Below are positions 16,333 to 24,682 of a stretch of DNA of 64,000 nucleotides, piece after piece; position 1 is the stretch's first letter, and every line of letters starts with the position of its first letter. The DNA is from Acidobacteriaceae bacterium (GTDB lineage Bacteria; Acidobacteriota; Terriglobia; Bryobacterales; Bryobacteraceae), in contig JAFAYL010000029.1 of assembly GCA_019240405.1 (NCBI GenBank), positions 16,216 to 80,215 of the forward strand. The letters are read 5' to 3'. Under the pieces are notes generated by a model that had not been told where the DNA came from, searched no databases, and saw only the letters and a list, made by a program, of their open reading frames with translations. A program made the translations under genes and the position numbers.

Positions 16333-17738
16333 GAGGGACGCTGAACCTCTGCGAGCCTTTGCTGACCGAGCGGCTTCGAGGCGTAGCGGCGCCATAGCAG
16401 GTAGGCTGGGACGCCGGTCACTATCAGACCTAGGCCCGCAAAAGCGGGTCCGGGGCGCGTGACCAGCATGTTGCATACAAACCAGACGGTGATTATCAGG
16501 AAGAGAATTGGCGTCGCCGGGTAGCCCCACATCCGGTAGGGCCGGGGCACTTCCGGCCGCGTACGCCGGAGCACCATCACGGCGGCAATCATCAAGCCGT
16601 AAAACACCCAGATGCCGAACAGCGAGTAATCGATCAGTGATTCGTACGAACCTGTCAATAGCAACACCGCCGCCCAAACAAATTGCGCAACAATCGCGAA
16701 GCCCGGAGTTCCATACCGCGGATGAACGTCAGCGAACTTCTGAAAAAACAACCCGTCCGCAGCCTGCGCGAAATAGACCCGAGGAATGGTCAGGAAACAG
16801 CCGTTCAGGGTACCGAGAATAGAGATCAAGATGACAAGGGAAACTAGCGTGCCGCCCGCCGGCCCTAGTACTCGCGCCGCCGCATCCGCCCCGACATGTT
16901 CACTGGCTGCAATCTCGGAAATCGAAAAGACCGTCATGTAAGCGAGGTTCGCCACAAGATAAATCGCAGCTACTCCTAAGGTGCCAAAGGTCAGCGCCCC
17001 CATCACGTTGCGCTTCGGATTGCTGATTTCACCCGCTACGAAGGTCAATTGCACCCAGCCGTCGTAAGCCAGGAGACACGCGGTGAGCGCAACACCGAAA
17101 CTGCTGAGTGAAATGGCAGATGTGCCCGGGATCGTGTGACGGCTCGCGTGTCCGCCGAGCAAAAGCGCCGCGCCCACGATGATTAACAAGCCCGCGACTT
17201 TGGCCAAAGTAAAACTGTTCTGGATAATTGCGCCCAGTTTCACGCCCCGGTAGTTCGCCCAAGTGAACAGTGCCAACACTGCGAGGCTGAGCACCTTCGA
17301 GCCCGCCGGCGTCAGCGGGGCCAGATAGGAGGCGTATATGGAAAACACCACTGATAGCCATGCCACTTGGGCACTGCGCGCCACGGTGAAAAACGACCAG
17401 CCGCAGAGAAATGCAGCGAAGCGTCCATACGCCTCGCGCAGGAAAACATACTGTCCGCCTGTTTCAGGAAACGCCGCGCCTAGTTCGGCGCAGGCCAGAG
17501 CCCCGATGAGTGAGATCACGCCGGCAACTACCCACACGCCCATGATTGCCGGCATCGAAGGCACGCTTCGCGCCACCAGATTCGGTATCAGAAAGATGCC
17601 GCCGCCGATCATTACGCCTACGACAATCGCTATCGAATCGCCAAGCGAGAGCCGGCGGGCAAGTTCCGCTGGCCGGACTCCTGCAGCGTCCTGAAGGGCA
17701 GAGCGCGCCGGAGCATTGGAATCTCTGCCCGCGCTCAT
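16329..17738 (-). CDS. APC-superfamily amino-acid permease
   Basis: A 469-residue inner-membrane transporter with about 12 hydrophobic helices. The first carries the APC helix-1 motif VVGVMIGGGIFLIPN, where the broken helix binds substrate, followed by ALACAELGAAFPETGGQYVFLRE, typical of LAT/SteT-like exchangers. The C-terminal helices include YSLFGIWVFYGLMIAAVMVLR. The hydrophilic N-terminus before residue ~30 may be shorter than annotated. Its stop overlaps the start of the kynureninase-like gene. Confidence 0.9.
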   Translation of the reverse strand: MSAGRDSNAPARSALQDAAGVRPAELARRLSLGDSIAIVVGVMIGGGIFLIPNLVARSVPSMPAIMGVWVVAGVISLIGALACAELGAAFPETGGQYVFLREAYGRFAAFLCGWSFFTVARSAQVAWLSVVFSIYASYLAPLTPAGSKVLSLAVLALFTWANYRGVKLGAIIQNSFTLAKVAGLLIIVGAALLLGGHASRHTIPGTSAISLSSFGVALTACLLAYDGWVQLTFVAGEISNPKRNVMGALTFGTLGVAAIYLVANLAYMTVFSISEIAASEHVGADAAARVLGPAGGTLVSLVILISILGTLNGCFLTIPRVYFAQAADGLFFQKFADVHPRYGTPGFAIVAQFVWAAVLLLTGSYESLIDYSLFGIWVFYGLMIAAVMVLRRTRPEVPRPYRMWGYPATPILFLIITVWFVCNMLVTRPGPAFAGLGLIVTGVPAYLLWRRYASKPLGQQRLAEVQRPS

Positions 17739-17853
17739 GGCAGCGATTTTTCCGGCAGGTTTTCTATTCTATGAATCCTCGCAATGTCAAGCAATTCACT
17801 AAGCCTACAACTCTCGCCCGCACGTTCGCAATCCGAGTGCTTTGGCGAAGTTT

Positions 17854-18237
17854 TCAGTCGGTCAGCAGATGCAGAGCGACAATCGCGAGGATCGCCCCGG
17901 CTGTCACTGTGGATGCGAGGGTAATCGCAGCAGTCAGGTGAACCCGGAGCGCTGCAAGGGTCTGCCGCGTTGCGTGCCTTAGTTCAATCTCATCGCTCCA
18001 TTTACGCCAGAGCGCCGCAGCGCCGGCAACAAAAACGATCAGTGGGAGAGCAATGAGAAGCACCCACAAACCTATGCGCGGCCGCTCAGCGTACCAGGTA
18101 ACTATCTGTGCGGCGGTGCGCGCCGGCTCGTACTGTGGCGGCTGCAGATTGCGCGCGAAGAGCGCCACCATGAAGAGCGTCGCTGGAAAGACGAGGAGCG
18201 CTTCCATGATAGCAACCGCGTAGCTTCGCAATCTCAT
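17854..18237 (-). CDS. small integral membrane protein, function unknown
   Basis: 127 residues with three clear hydrophobic segments: residues ~8-27 (AIMEALLVFPATLFMVALF), ~56-76 (IGLWVLLIALPLIVFVAGAA) and the C-terminal ~100-124. A short basic start (MRLRS) precedes the first. I recognise no family. It stands alone, 115 nt from the permease start and about 60 nt before the VWFA gene's stop, all on the minus strand. Confidence 0.65.
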   Translation of the reverse strand: MRLRSYAVAIMEALLVFPATLFMVALFARNLQPPQYEPARTAAQIVTWYAERPRIGLWVLLIALPLIVFVAGAAALWRKWSDEIELRHATRQTLAALRVHLTAAITLASTVTAGAILAIVALHLLTD

Positions 18238-18296
18238 GAGAACTTTGTATCATAAAGCTTATGACTTGCGCAAGGCCTGCGATTTGGAAACACAAC

Positions 18297-19316
18297 CTAA
18301 AAGCTGCGTTGAGGCCGGTAGCCGGGGCGCGCCCGGATCTTGTATTTCTTCATTGACTCCGGAGTCAATTCGATGCTGATCCGGCGAAAGCCTTCGTTCG
18401 GATTGGGCTGCGGGTAATAGGTTACGGTGTAGCTGTTGCCTAGATCCTCGCGGATGGATTCGAAGGCTTCTACCTGTTTCTGCCACGTTTTGGCGAAGTA
18501 ACTCTTCCCGCCGGTCGTCATCGTGATGCGCTTGAAAATCGAGCTTGAGATTGCATCATTCGTCACTTCGCTGGTCGAGATAACGTAGATCGGTATACCT
18601 TCGTCTTCGGCCACCGCTCGCACGTCGTCAGGCGCGACCATGCTGGCATTGTCCGGACCGTTCGAGAACACGATAATCACTTTGCGGCCCGCGACACGCC
18701 CGGCGTCCCGCAGCGTCAAGAGCAGGCAATTGTAGAGAGCGGAATCATCGCCCGCCACAGCCTTCCGCAAACCGGCGATCGCCGCGGTACGGTCGCGGTT
18801 TAGAGGAACGGCGCGATTCAAGTTCCGGCTGTAGGTGTACACAGCAATCGAGTCGGCGCGATCCAAGCCTCGAATGAAATCGGCAATCGCGTCAGAGGCG
18901 TACACGAAACCGCGATACATGTAGTTGCTCGTATCGAAGAGAATGAAGACGTTTGTGCCGCTCATCGCGTCAGAGCGCAGGTTCACAACACCGGGACCCG
19001 GCGGGATTGTGCTTGGATTTGGCGTCCCGGCGGGAACAGGCCTTGTTAGCCCGTTGTCGAGCACCTGCACCGGCGCGCGCGTCCCTTCCGCAAACATCGC
19101 CACTTTTTGGCGAATATCGTCTTCGAAAACTTTGAAATCCGAAGGACGAAGCCCATTCACATACTTGCCCTTCGTGTCGGTGACGGTGAAGGTAAGCACG
19201 ACCATGTCCACTTTGACGTGGAATGTAGTCTGGTCCTGATCCTGGGCGCGCACCCACAACCCGGCGGCGATCGCGATGGCCGGTATGATCGCAGAGACTC
19301 GCAAAAATCTCTTCAT
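18297..19316 (-). CDS. secreted VWFA-related acidobacterial protein
   Basis: 339 residues from ATG 19316, with a signal peptide (MKRFLRVSAIIPAIAIAAG) and then the typical opening of the acidobacterial 'VWFA-related' family (VKVDMVVLTFTVTDTKGKYV, then G-L-R-P-S-D-F-K-V-F-E-D-D). The von Willebrand A domain begins at VFILFDTSNYMYRGF and ends near the C-terminus. The metal-site motif DxSxS reads D-T-S-N-Y, so the second serine is lost and metal-dependent adhesion may be altered. The ATG overlaps the stop of the upstream 1119-residue protein, placing both in one operon with the sulfite-oxidase-like gene. The frame is open further upstream, but that part overlaps the neighbour and lacks a signal peptide. 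Confidence 0.85.
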   Translation of the reverse strand: MKRFLRVSAIIPAIAIAAGLWVRAQDQDQTTFHVKVDMVVLTFTVTDTKGKYVNGLRPSDFKVFEDDIRQKVAMFAEGTRAPVQVLDNGLTRPVPAGTPNPSTIPPGPGVVNLRSDAMSGTNVFILFDTSNYMYRGFVYASDAIADFIRGLDRADSIAVYTYSRNLNRAVPLNRDRTAAIAGLRKAVAGDDSALYNCLLLTLRDAGRVAGRKVIIVFSNGPDNASMVAPDDVRAVAEDEGIPIYVISTSEVTNDAISSSIFKRITMTTGGKSYFAKTWQKQVEAFESIREDLGNSYTVTYYPQPNPNEGFRRISIELTPESMKKYKIRARPGYRPQRSF

Positions 19317-22300
19317 CGTTGTTGTCCTAAATCCTGGAGGGCGTTCATGGCAACATGCTGAGCGCCGTGCTGTCGAACATTTTCGCCTACCGCGTAAAGC
19401 GATCGCAGGACGGCTTGCCAGTCCTCGAGATGCGTGGCAAAAATATTCTCGACCGCTGAGCGGTTCCACTCGGGCACATACGCATCCAATTGATCGGCCG
19501 GCACCCCCGCTTCGTCTGCCAGCGCGGCGTAATAGAGATTGTTCGATTCCCATGTTTCCGCGAGAATTCGGCTGGAGTAGCCCATCAACGCGGGAAAAGT
19601 GCGCAAATAGAGAAGCCCGGGCCGATACGAATGTGTCAACGTGGGCTTCGGCGTGCCAAACGTGCGGGCGATTGCCGCCGGGGTCAAATCGGGCCGGTTC
19701 TCGGCAGCCATTTCCGCGATTGCATTCGAAGTCACATCCGGCGCGACGCCGCGGAACGCCGGGTCCGCTCCGAGCGCATACAGCTCGGAAGGCGGCACGT
19801 GAGACGCAGCCTTCTTAAAATCGCCCGAGTTCAATTCATCCCGCAACTGCTCTACTCGAGCCGGAGTTGCAAACCGGCCGTACGCCTCGAGAACTTGAGT
19901 CTGAAGCGAAGAGTCCAAAGCGGCGGCAGCCAGCAAACTGCGGCCCCGCTTGATGTGGAGAGACACCCAGCGCACTTGGTCCGGCTTGATGTTTCGCCAT
20001 CTGGTGATCGTCACGTTCACGATCATCTGCGGCACGAGGTCGGCCCAGATGAGCGCTTGCTCGCGGCGCGGTGTGAGGAAATTCTGCTCGGCTTCCGCGA
20101 TCGTATACGGCAGAGATATCAGCGATCCCATGAGACGGCCGCCTGCGCTCGCGGGCCAACCGCTTCCTGCGATTTCGGTACCGTGCCAGACCGCCGGAGA
20201 TTCCGGAGGGCCGATGAAATCGTGGTTCCGAACGAGCAGCGGATTGGTCAGCAGCAACTGCGCGCCTGTCGGGGCGTAATAGCAGTAGACAAAGCCTACC
20301 AGCGAATCGCGCAAGAACGGCGCAAGCACGGCGCGAACATCCTTCTTTTCCGTGCCGTTGTCTAGATTCTCAAACCTGACCTTTCGCTCCTGATCGGTGT
20401 GCCGCTCACTCCAATAGCCGATGGTGAGCGCGCTTCTTTCAGCAGAGGAAATCGATCCCCGCAGCGCCTCGGCATCTTCGAGGCGGCCCAATTGATCGTC
20501 AATACTCTTAATCGTCTTGGTGTCTCCGCCCTTACCCGCGTGATCGGCCACGATGAAAAGGCTGTCGAGGGGAAGCAGCCTTTGAGCATCGAAAATCCGA
20601 ACGAAGTTCTCCGCTGGAGAAGGGATTGCCGAATCCGGGGATGGCCGGATCTTGCCCACAAGCAATTCGATCAATCGTTCTTGCCGCGTTCCACCCTCAG
20701 GCGCACGTCCGGCGGCGAGCAAAACATCAACTCCCGATCTACCTGCGCTGAACAGGTCTGCTTCTAGCCTGATATGACCGAAAGGCTCGATGAGCTTGGA
20801 AAAGGTTGCGTCCTGCGCCGCAAGAGAAATCGTCTCCTGGCGCGCCAGGATTTGCCAGATTTCAACCAGAGCCTGAAGGGTTCCGGCGACGTCAGATTTG
20901 AGCAAGTTGTCGCGAATTGCAGATACATCGGCGCAATTGTCGAGATATCGCTGGATAGAAGATTCGCTTAATCCGGGCGCATCCGCAAAGAGAATATATT
21001 GCGCGCCGTAACTCCGGTATCCATTGATCAGGCGCGAAGCGAGCTCCGGAGAAATGGACTTGGCGCGATCGCGGTCAATGTCGTTCAGCGCGAGAAAGAT
21101 CTTCAGAGGCTCGTTTTCAACTGTTTTTCGGCTGAGACCGAAAAGCGCTTCTATAAGATCATCGCTCGTGCGCCATGAGTTTGCTGAACGCGTCAACCGG
21201 CCGTCGTATTTTCCATGAGGATGTTTGATGAACAGAGTGCGCCAGACGTCAAGGTTGCCTGGGACGTGCGGCTGGCCATTAGCATCGATTCGCAGAGATG
21301 TCGTAAGCAGTAAAAGTTCAGTACTCGAGCGAAATACCGGACGCGCCGGACCGGGGCTCGTGATTTTGCCCCTCAGTGCGTCATAGAAGCGCTTCAAGCG
21401 CTCGGGCTGTGACAGATAGTCGGCTGTCGGGCCGTTAATTCGGGAAAGCGCATCGAAGTAGCTTGCCAGCCAGCCATCATCTACAGTGATCAGTTTTTCC
21501 AAAAATGCGCCTGGATTGCTGGGTGAAACGCCCACCAAAGAAGCCCAAATTTTTGGGGAACCCGGGACAACCGCCGCGCCATTCTTGATCTGGAACATGC
21601 CGCCGAAGAAATCCAGAACGTGCGCGTACACTTTGAGTTTTGCCGCGGGCGCCTGTCTGCGCAGCGCCTCCGCGGTTTCGCGGTCGAGTCGCGATAAACC
21701 GAGATACAGGCGTGAGAGTGAGGGATCCGCGAGAAACGCATCGAGGAAGTCCGCTTGGCCACTTCTCCCGAGCGCCGATAGCCAGTAATCAGCGCTGTAG
21801 AGCACGGGAACCTGCGTCGAACTGTAGGGCAGCTCGAAGCGCCGGTTCGCTCTGAGGTCCTGCTCGAGCTCCGTGAGAGGGAACGCAGAATCGATGGTCA
21901 AGAAAGCGCGGGTGGCATTCACCGTTTCGAGCACGATATCCGCTCCGCAGGAGCCGCGCATCCGATACCCCAGAGTTTTTAGTAATCTGCCGGTTTCCTC
22001 GCTGTCACAACTCGGAATAACAATCTTGCGGTCCTTGTTTGTCATGGCCTGCAGTTCGCGGGCTTGTCCTATGTACCGGACCAGCAGGCGCAAGTATTCG
22101 GTCTGCTGGAGGGCTTCGTTTCCAGACGCTTCGTAACCATTCGTGACGACGTTGCGCGCCAGCGAGGGAAGCAAATCTTCGGGCGCGAGATCGGGGGCAA
22201 GCGCAGCCATTCTGGCGAATGAGGAGAGCGGCCCTGGAATGGTGACCGTGCCGAACATATTGGGCGGCGTCTTCTTGGATGGCGCGGAGAAATCGTCACC

Positions 22301-22672
22301 CCCTGCGCTGCGATACGCCTTCATATCGGTCGGAAGCTCGGCGTCCCGGCCCTCCATGAAATCGATGAGCACAACCTGGCGCAGGGCGAGCTTGCGCTTG
22401 GCCGGATCGTTTTCTTCTTTGGCCCACTTCACGTAGGCATCCCTACGTCCCGGATCGTCATGCCGGTCAAGAAATTCAGCCAGAGCTTCAGCGCCGGAAC
22501 TATTCCCGGCCGCCTGTTCCAAGAGCGTTCGAGCGCCCGACAAATCGCCCGCGGATTCGTGCTGCAAGACTTGCTCGTGCAAGTCGCTATTCGAGGCCGC
22601 ACAGATCGGACCAGCGCATAAGCATGCTGCCGACGCAGTTACAAATAGGAGTCGAAAGGACCTCAACGTCAC
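19313..22672 (-). CDS. large secreted protein of unknown function (1119 aa)
   Basis: It has a clear signal peptide (SFRLLFVTASAACLCAGPIC, then AAS). The first ~100 residues look helical and TPR-like (LHEQVLQHESAGDLSGARTL). The rest contains no motif I can name: alternating helical stretches, repeated mentions of LYLGLSRLDRETAEALR-type helices, and a C-terminal part with PYTIAEAEQNFLTPRREQAL. Similar very large periplasmic proteins of unknown function occur in acidobacteria. It overlaps the sulfite-oxidase-like gene upstream and the VWFA gene downstream by 4 nt each, which argues for co-regulated, possibly stoichiometric production. Confidence 0.75.
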   Translation of the reverse strand: MTLRSFRLLFVTASAACLCAGPICAASNSDLHEQVLQHESAGDLSGARTLLEQAAGNSSGAEALAEFLDRHDDPGRRDAYVKWAKEENDPAKRKLALRQVVLIDFMEGRDAELPTDMKAYRSAGGDDFSAPSKKTPPNMFGTVTIPGPLSSFARMAALAPDLAPEDLLPSLARNVVTNGYEASGNEALQQTEYLRLLVRYIGQARELQAMTNKDRKIVIPSCDSEETGRLLKTLGYRMRGSCGADIVLETVNATRAFLTIDSAFPLTELEQDLRANRRFELPYSSTQVPVLYSADYWLSALGRSGQADFLDAFLADPSLSRLYLGLSRLDRETAEALRRQAPAAKLKVYAHVLDFFGGMFQIKNGAAVVPGSPKIWASLVGVSPSNPGAFLEKLITVDDGWLASYFDALSRINGPTADYLSQPERLKRFYDALRGKITSPGPARPVFRSSTELLLLTTSLRIDANGQPHVPGNLDVWRTLFIKHPHGKYDGRLTRSANSWRTSDDLIEALFGLSRKTVENEPLKIFLALNDIDRDRAKSISPELASRLINGYRSYGAQYILFADAPGLSESSIQRYLDNCADVSAIRDNLLKSDVAGTLQALVEIWQILARQETISLAAQDATFSKLIEPFGHIRLEADLFSAGRSGVDVLLAAGRAPEGGTRQERLIELLVGKIRPSPDSAIPSPAENFVRIFDAQRLLPLDSLFIVADHAGKGGDTKTIKSIDDQLGRLEDAEALRGSISSAERSALTIGYWSERHTDQERKVRFENLDNGTEKKDVRAVLAPFLRDSLVGFVYCYYAPTGAQLLLTNPLLVRNHDFIGPPESPAVWHGTEIAGSGWPASAGGRLMGSLISLPYTIAEAEQNFLTPRREQALIWADLVPQMIVNVTITRWRNIKPDQVRWVSLHIKRGRSLLAAAALDSSLQTQVLEAYGRFATPARVEQLRDELNSGDFKKAASHVPPSELYALGADPAFRGVAPDVTSNAIAEMAAENRPDLTPAAIARTFGTPKPTLTHSYRPGLLYLRTFPALMGYSSRILAETWESNNLYYAALADEAGVPADQLDAYVPEWNRSAVENIFATHLEDWQAVLRSLYAVGENVRQHGAQHVAMNALQDLGQQR

Positions 22673-23820
22673 AGTAATGTTTCCCCAACTAGGTTTTCTA
22701 CTCTACCACTGATTGACTCTGTCCGGATGCCCGAACTTCTCATGCTGCTCCGAACGAATACTTCGACGGGCAAGGTGTAGTTGATCGCATAACTTCCGTA
22801 ATTCGCATCGTGGTGATCGGGTTGCGTGGCGCCGGTCGAATCCCTTGCTCGCGATAAGAGCACGCACATTCGCGATTGCGCGGGAGTGCGCCACTCGTAT
22901 TCCCAGCGCCGCCATGCGTATCGCCGCGACGCATCTAAAAGCCGCGCGACATTCCACGTCTCTCCCCCGTCCACGCTCAGCTCAACCTTTGCGATCTCCG
23001 AGGTCCCGCTCCACGCAGCCCCGGTGACCCGATATCCCATATTCGGTCGCACGATCTCGTGCATGCGAGGCCGGACAATCGCGGATTTCACCCTTATTTT
23101 GTCTAGAGGGCGAACGATCGGACGGCCTTCCGCGGCATCCCAGTAGCTGTATTCGGATGTTTCCCAATATCCGCGCGGCCACTCTCGAAGGACCTCGATG
23201 TGAGTAATCCACTTCACCGAGGCCATACCGTAGTATCCCGGCACAATGGCTCGGACCGGAAAGCCGTGCTCAGGCGTTAGATCGCGGGCATTCATTCGGT
23301 AAGCGAGCAACACATCCGGCTCCTGAGCCTTTTCGATGGGAAGCGTTCGCGCGAAAGCGATCTCGCCATCGGGTTTGGGATCATTGGTTGGCTCTCCCCG
23401 ATCCGCCCCTTCAACGAAAACGGCCACGGCGCCATCGTCAACGCCTGCGCGCCGGAGAAGATGAGCCAGCGGCACGCCAGTCCATTCCGCGGTTCCGATG
23501 GCTCCGAGTTCCCAGGGCACGCCGCTCTTTCGCGGCTGAAGAAATGAGCGGCCATTCCCCGCGCACTCGAGAGTTACCGTGGAGGTGCGCGAAGGCATTG
23601 CGCGTAGCTCCTCGTAGCTGATCCGGAGCGGATCGGCGACCGCCCCGTCCACGCGCAGCCGGTACGACTCGGGATTCAGCCGGGGAATCGGGAAATGGTT
23701 CCGGATAAAGAACAAATCATTCGGGGTCAGGAAACTGTCGAGCACACAGGCTGGAGACTCGACGTTTAGCGGCTCTTTCTCGCGAACGATTAAGGCGGCG
23801 CTGTCCATTGATCGCCTCAC
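22669..23820 (-). CDS. sulfite oxidase-family molybdopterin-dependent oxidoreductase
   Basis: 383 residues. The molybdopterin domain carries the invariant molybdenum-ligand cysteine in TVTLECAGNGRSF, the family segments FFIRNHFPIP and ELGAIGTAEWTGVPLAHLL, and the late PEHGFPVRAIVPGYYGMASVKW. The C-terminal ~120 residues form the Mo-co dimerisation domain (VTGAAWSGTSEIAKVELSVD, then GGETW). No Tat signal is visible (MRRSMDSAAL), so it is probably cytoplasmic unless it is exported with a partner. The start may be the second methionine, at 23808. Sulfite, or an oxidised thiol/sulfoxide, is the likely substrate. It is the first gene of the operon with the two secreted proteins. Confidence 0.88.
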   Translation of the reverse strand: MRRSMDSAALIVREKEPLNVESPACVLDSFLTPNDLFFIRNHFPIPRLNPESYRLRVDGAVADPLRISYEELRAMPSRTSTVTLECAGNGRSFLQPRKSGVPWELGAIGTAEWTGVPLAHLLRRAGVDDGAVAVFVEGADRGEPTNDPKPDGEIAFARTLPIEKAQEPDVLLAYRMNARDLTPEHGFPVRAIVPGYYGMASVKWITHIEVLREWPRGYWETSEYSYWDAAEGRPIVRPLDKIRVKSAIVRPRMHEIVRPNMGYRVTGAAWSGTSEIAKVELSVDGGETWNVARLLDASRRYAWRRWEYEWRTPAQSRMCVLLSRARDSTGATQPDHHDANYGSYAINYTLPVEVFVRSSMRSSGIRTESISGRVENLVGETLL

Positions 23821-23919
23821 TAGAGTTTCGCAAAAAAGGCCAAAAGGATATTTCGGGGCCTATCCGCTTAAGGGGCGGCATTCCCTTATTCGTGCCACGA
23901 TGTGTGTCACAATGAACTT

Positions 23920-24156
23920 GTGCCTTCCGTGAATATCCGCCAGCTGCGCGATACGCGGCAACTCAAAGCGTGGCTGAAAGCCGGAAAGACAGTAGAGCTG
24001 CGTGAAAGAGATCGCATTTTGGGTCATATTGTTCCTGAGGGTTCACGCCCCGAGCCGCAGAGTTGGCCGGATTTTGCGGCTCGGGTTACTGCGACCTTTG
24101 GAAAACGGGTACTGCCGGGCGCAGATCTGCTAATCCGGGAACGCGGTCGCTATTGA
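23920..24156 (+). CDS. antitoxin of a VapBC-type pair (Phd/YefM-like)
   Basis: A small protein with the opening SVNIRQLRDTRQLKAWLKAG, then KTVELRERDRILGHIVPEG, which is the Phd/YefM-like antitoxin fold (an N-terminal DNA-binding half and a toxin-wrapping tail). The start is ambiguous among GTG 23902, 23920 and 23929; 23920 or 23929 gives the normal family opening. A short palindrome TGTGTGTCACA (23901-23911) lies at the start and could be the autoregulatory operator. The stop overlaps the toxin start (TTGA), as is usual for such pairs. Confidence 0.75.
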   Translation: MPSVNIRQLRDTRQLKAWLKAGKTVELRERDRILGHIVPEGSRPEPQSWPDFAARVTATFGKRVLPGADLLIRERGRY

Positions 24157-24578
24157 ATATCTACGCGGACACGAGTTTTTTCGTATCTCTTTATTTGCCT
24201 GACTGTCATTCGCAGGCGGCCCGACATCGCATAGCGCAGCAACCCCGGATCTGGTTAACTCCCTTGCACCGGGCCGAGCGGGCGCATGCAGTGTTTCAAC
24301 ATGTGTTTCAGCACAAGATCTCATCGCGAGAGGCCCGGCAGGTCTATCGATATTTTGAGCAAGATCGAAAGATAGGCCTATGGCTGGAAACCAGTTTGCC
24401 TGAACCGGTTTTCGACATGTGCGCTGAACTGGCCCGTCGCCATGCGGCGCATCTCGGGACTAGAACCCTCGACAGCTTTCATGTAGCATCGGCCCTGCAA
24501 CTGAATGCAGATGCTTTTTGGACGTTTGACGATCGGCAGCTTAAACTGGCCGAAGCGGAGGGATTGAAAACCTCTTAG
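24153..24578 (+). CDS. PIN-domain toxin (VapC-like ribonuclease)
   Basis: 141 residues starting at TTG 24153, overlapping the antitoxin stop. The PIN acidic residues are present: Asp in YADTSFFVSLY, Glu in HRAERAHAVF, Asp in TRTLDSFHVASAL and Asp in FWTFDDRQL. These coordinate Mg2+ for RNA cleavage. The more upstream in-frame starts would make a 30-residue leader with no family resemblance. It acts in the cytoplasm and is neutralised by the upstream antitoxin. Confidence 0.85.
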   Translation: MNIYADTSFFVSLYLPDCHSQAARHRIAQQPRIWLTPLHRAERAHAVFQHVFQHKISSREARQVYRYFEQDRKIGLWLETSLPEPVFDMCAELARRHAAHLGTRTLDSFHVASALQLNADAFWTFDDRQLKLAEAEGLKTS

Positions 24579-24679
24579 CTTCGCTGAACCGTCACCCGGC
24601 ACAGCGCGTCTTTACCTGGCTTGACAAAGTCATCGCGGGACTTCTGCTGGCGATTGGCTCCGCACTCGTTCTGCTCTAG
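24578..24679 (+). pseudogene. C-terminal remnant of a LysE/RhtB-like transporter
   Basis: Directly after the toxin stop, the + strand reads ASLNRHPAQRVFTWLDKVIA and then GLLLAIGSALVLL before a stop at 24677-24679. This resembles the last ~35 residues of LysE/RhtB amino-acid exporters ('..rfnriaGalligLGlrLal'). No start or transporter body exists, since the upstream sequence is the toxin gene. I infer that the toxin-antitoxin module replaced most of the gene. The match is short and by eye only. Confidence 0.4.
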
Positions 24680-24682
24680 CCT

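Noticed and set aside
16333..16677. Longer N-terminus for the kynureninase-like protein
   Set aside because: The extra 115 residues are Arg/Asp-rich antisense-like sequence inside the permease gene; ATG 16332 fits the ATGA junction.
19317..19553. Longer N-terminus for the VWFA protein
   Set aside because: It overlaps the upstream gene and would bury the signal peptide.
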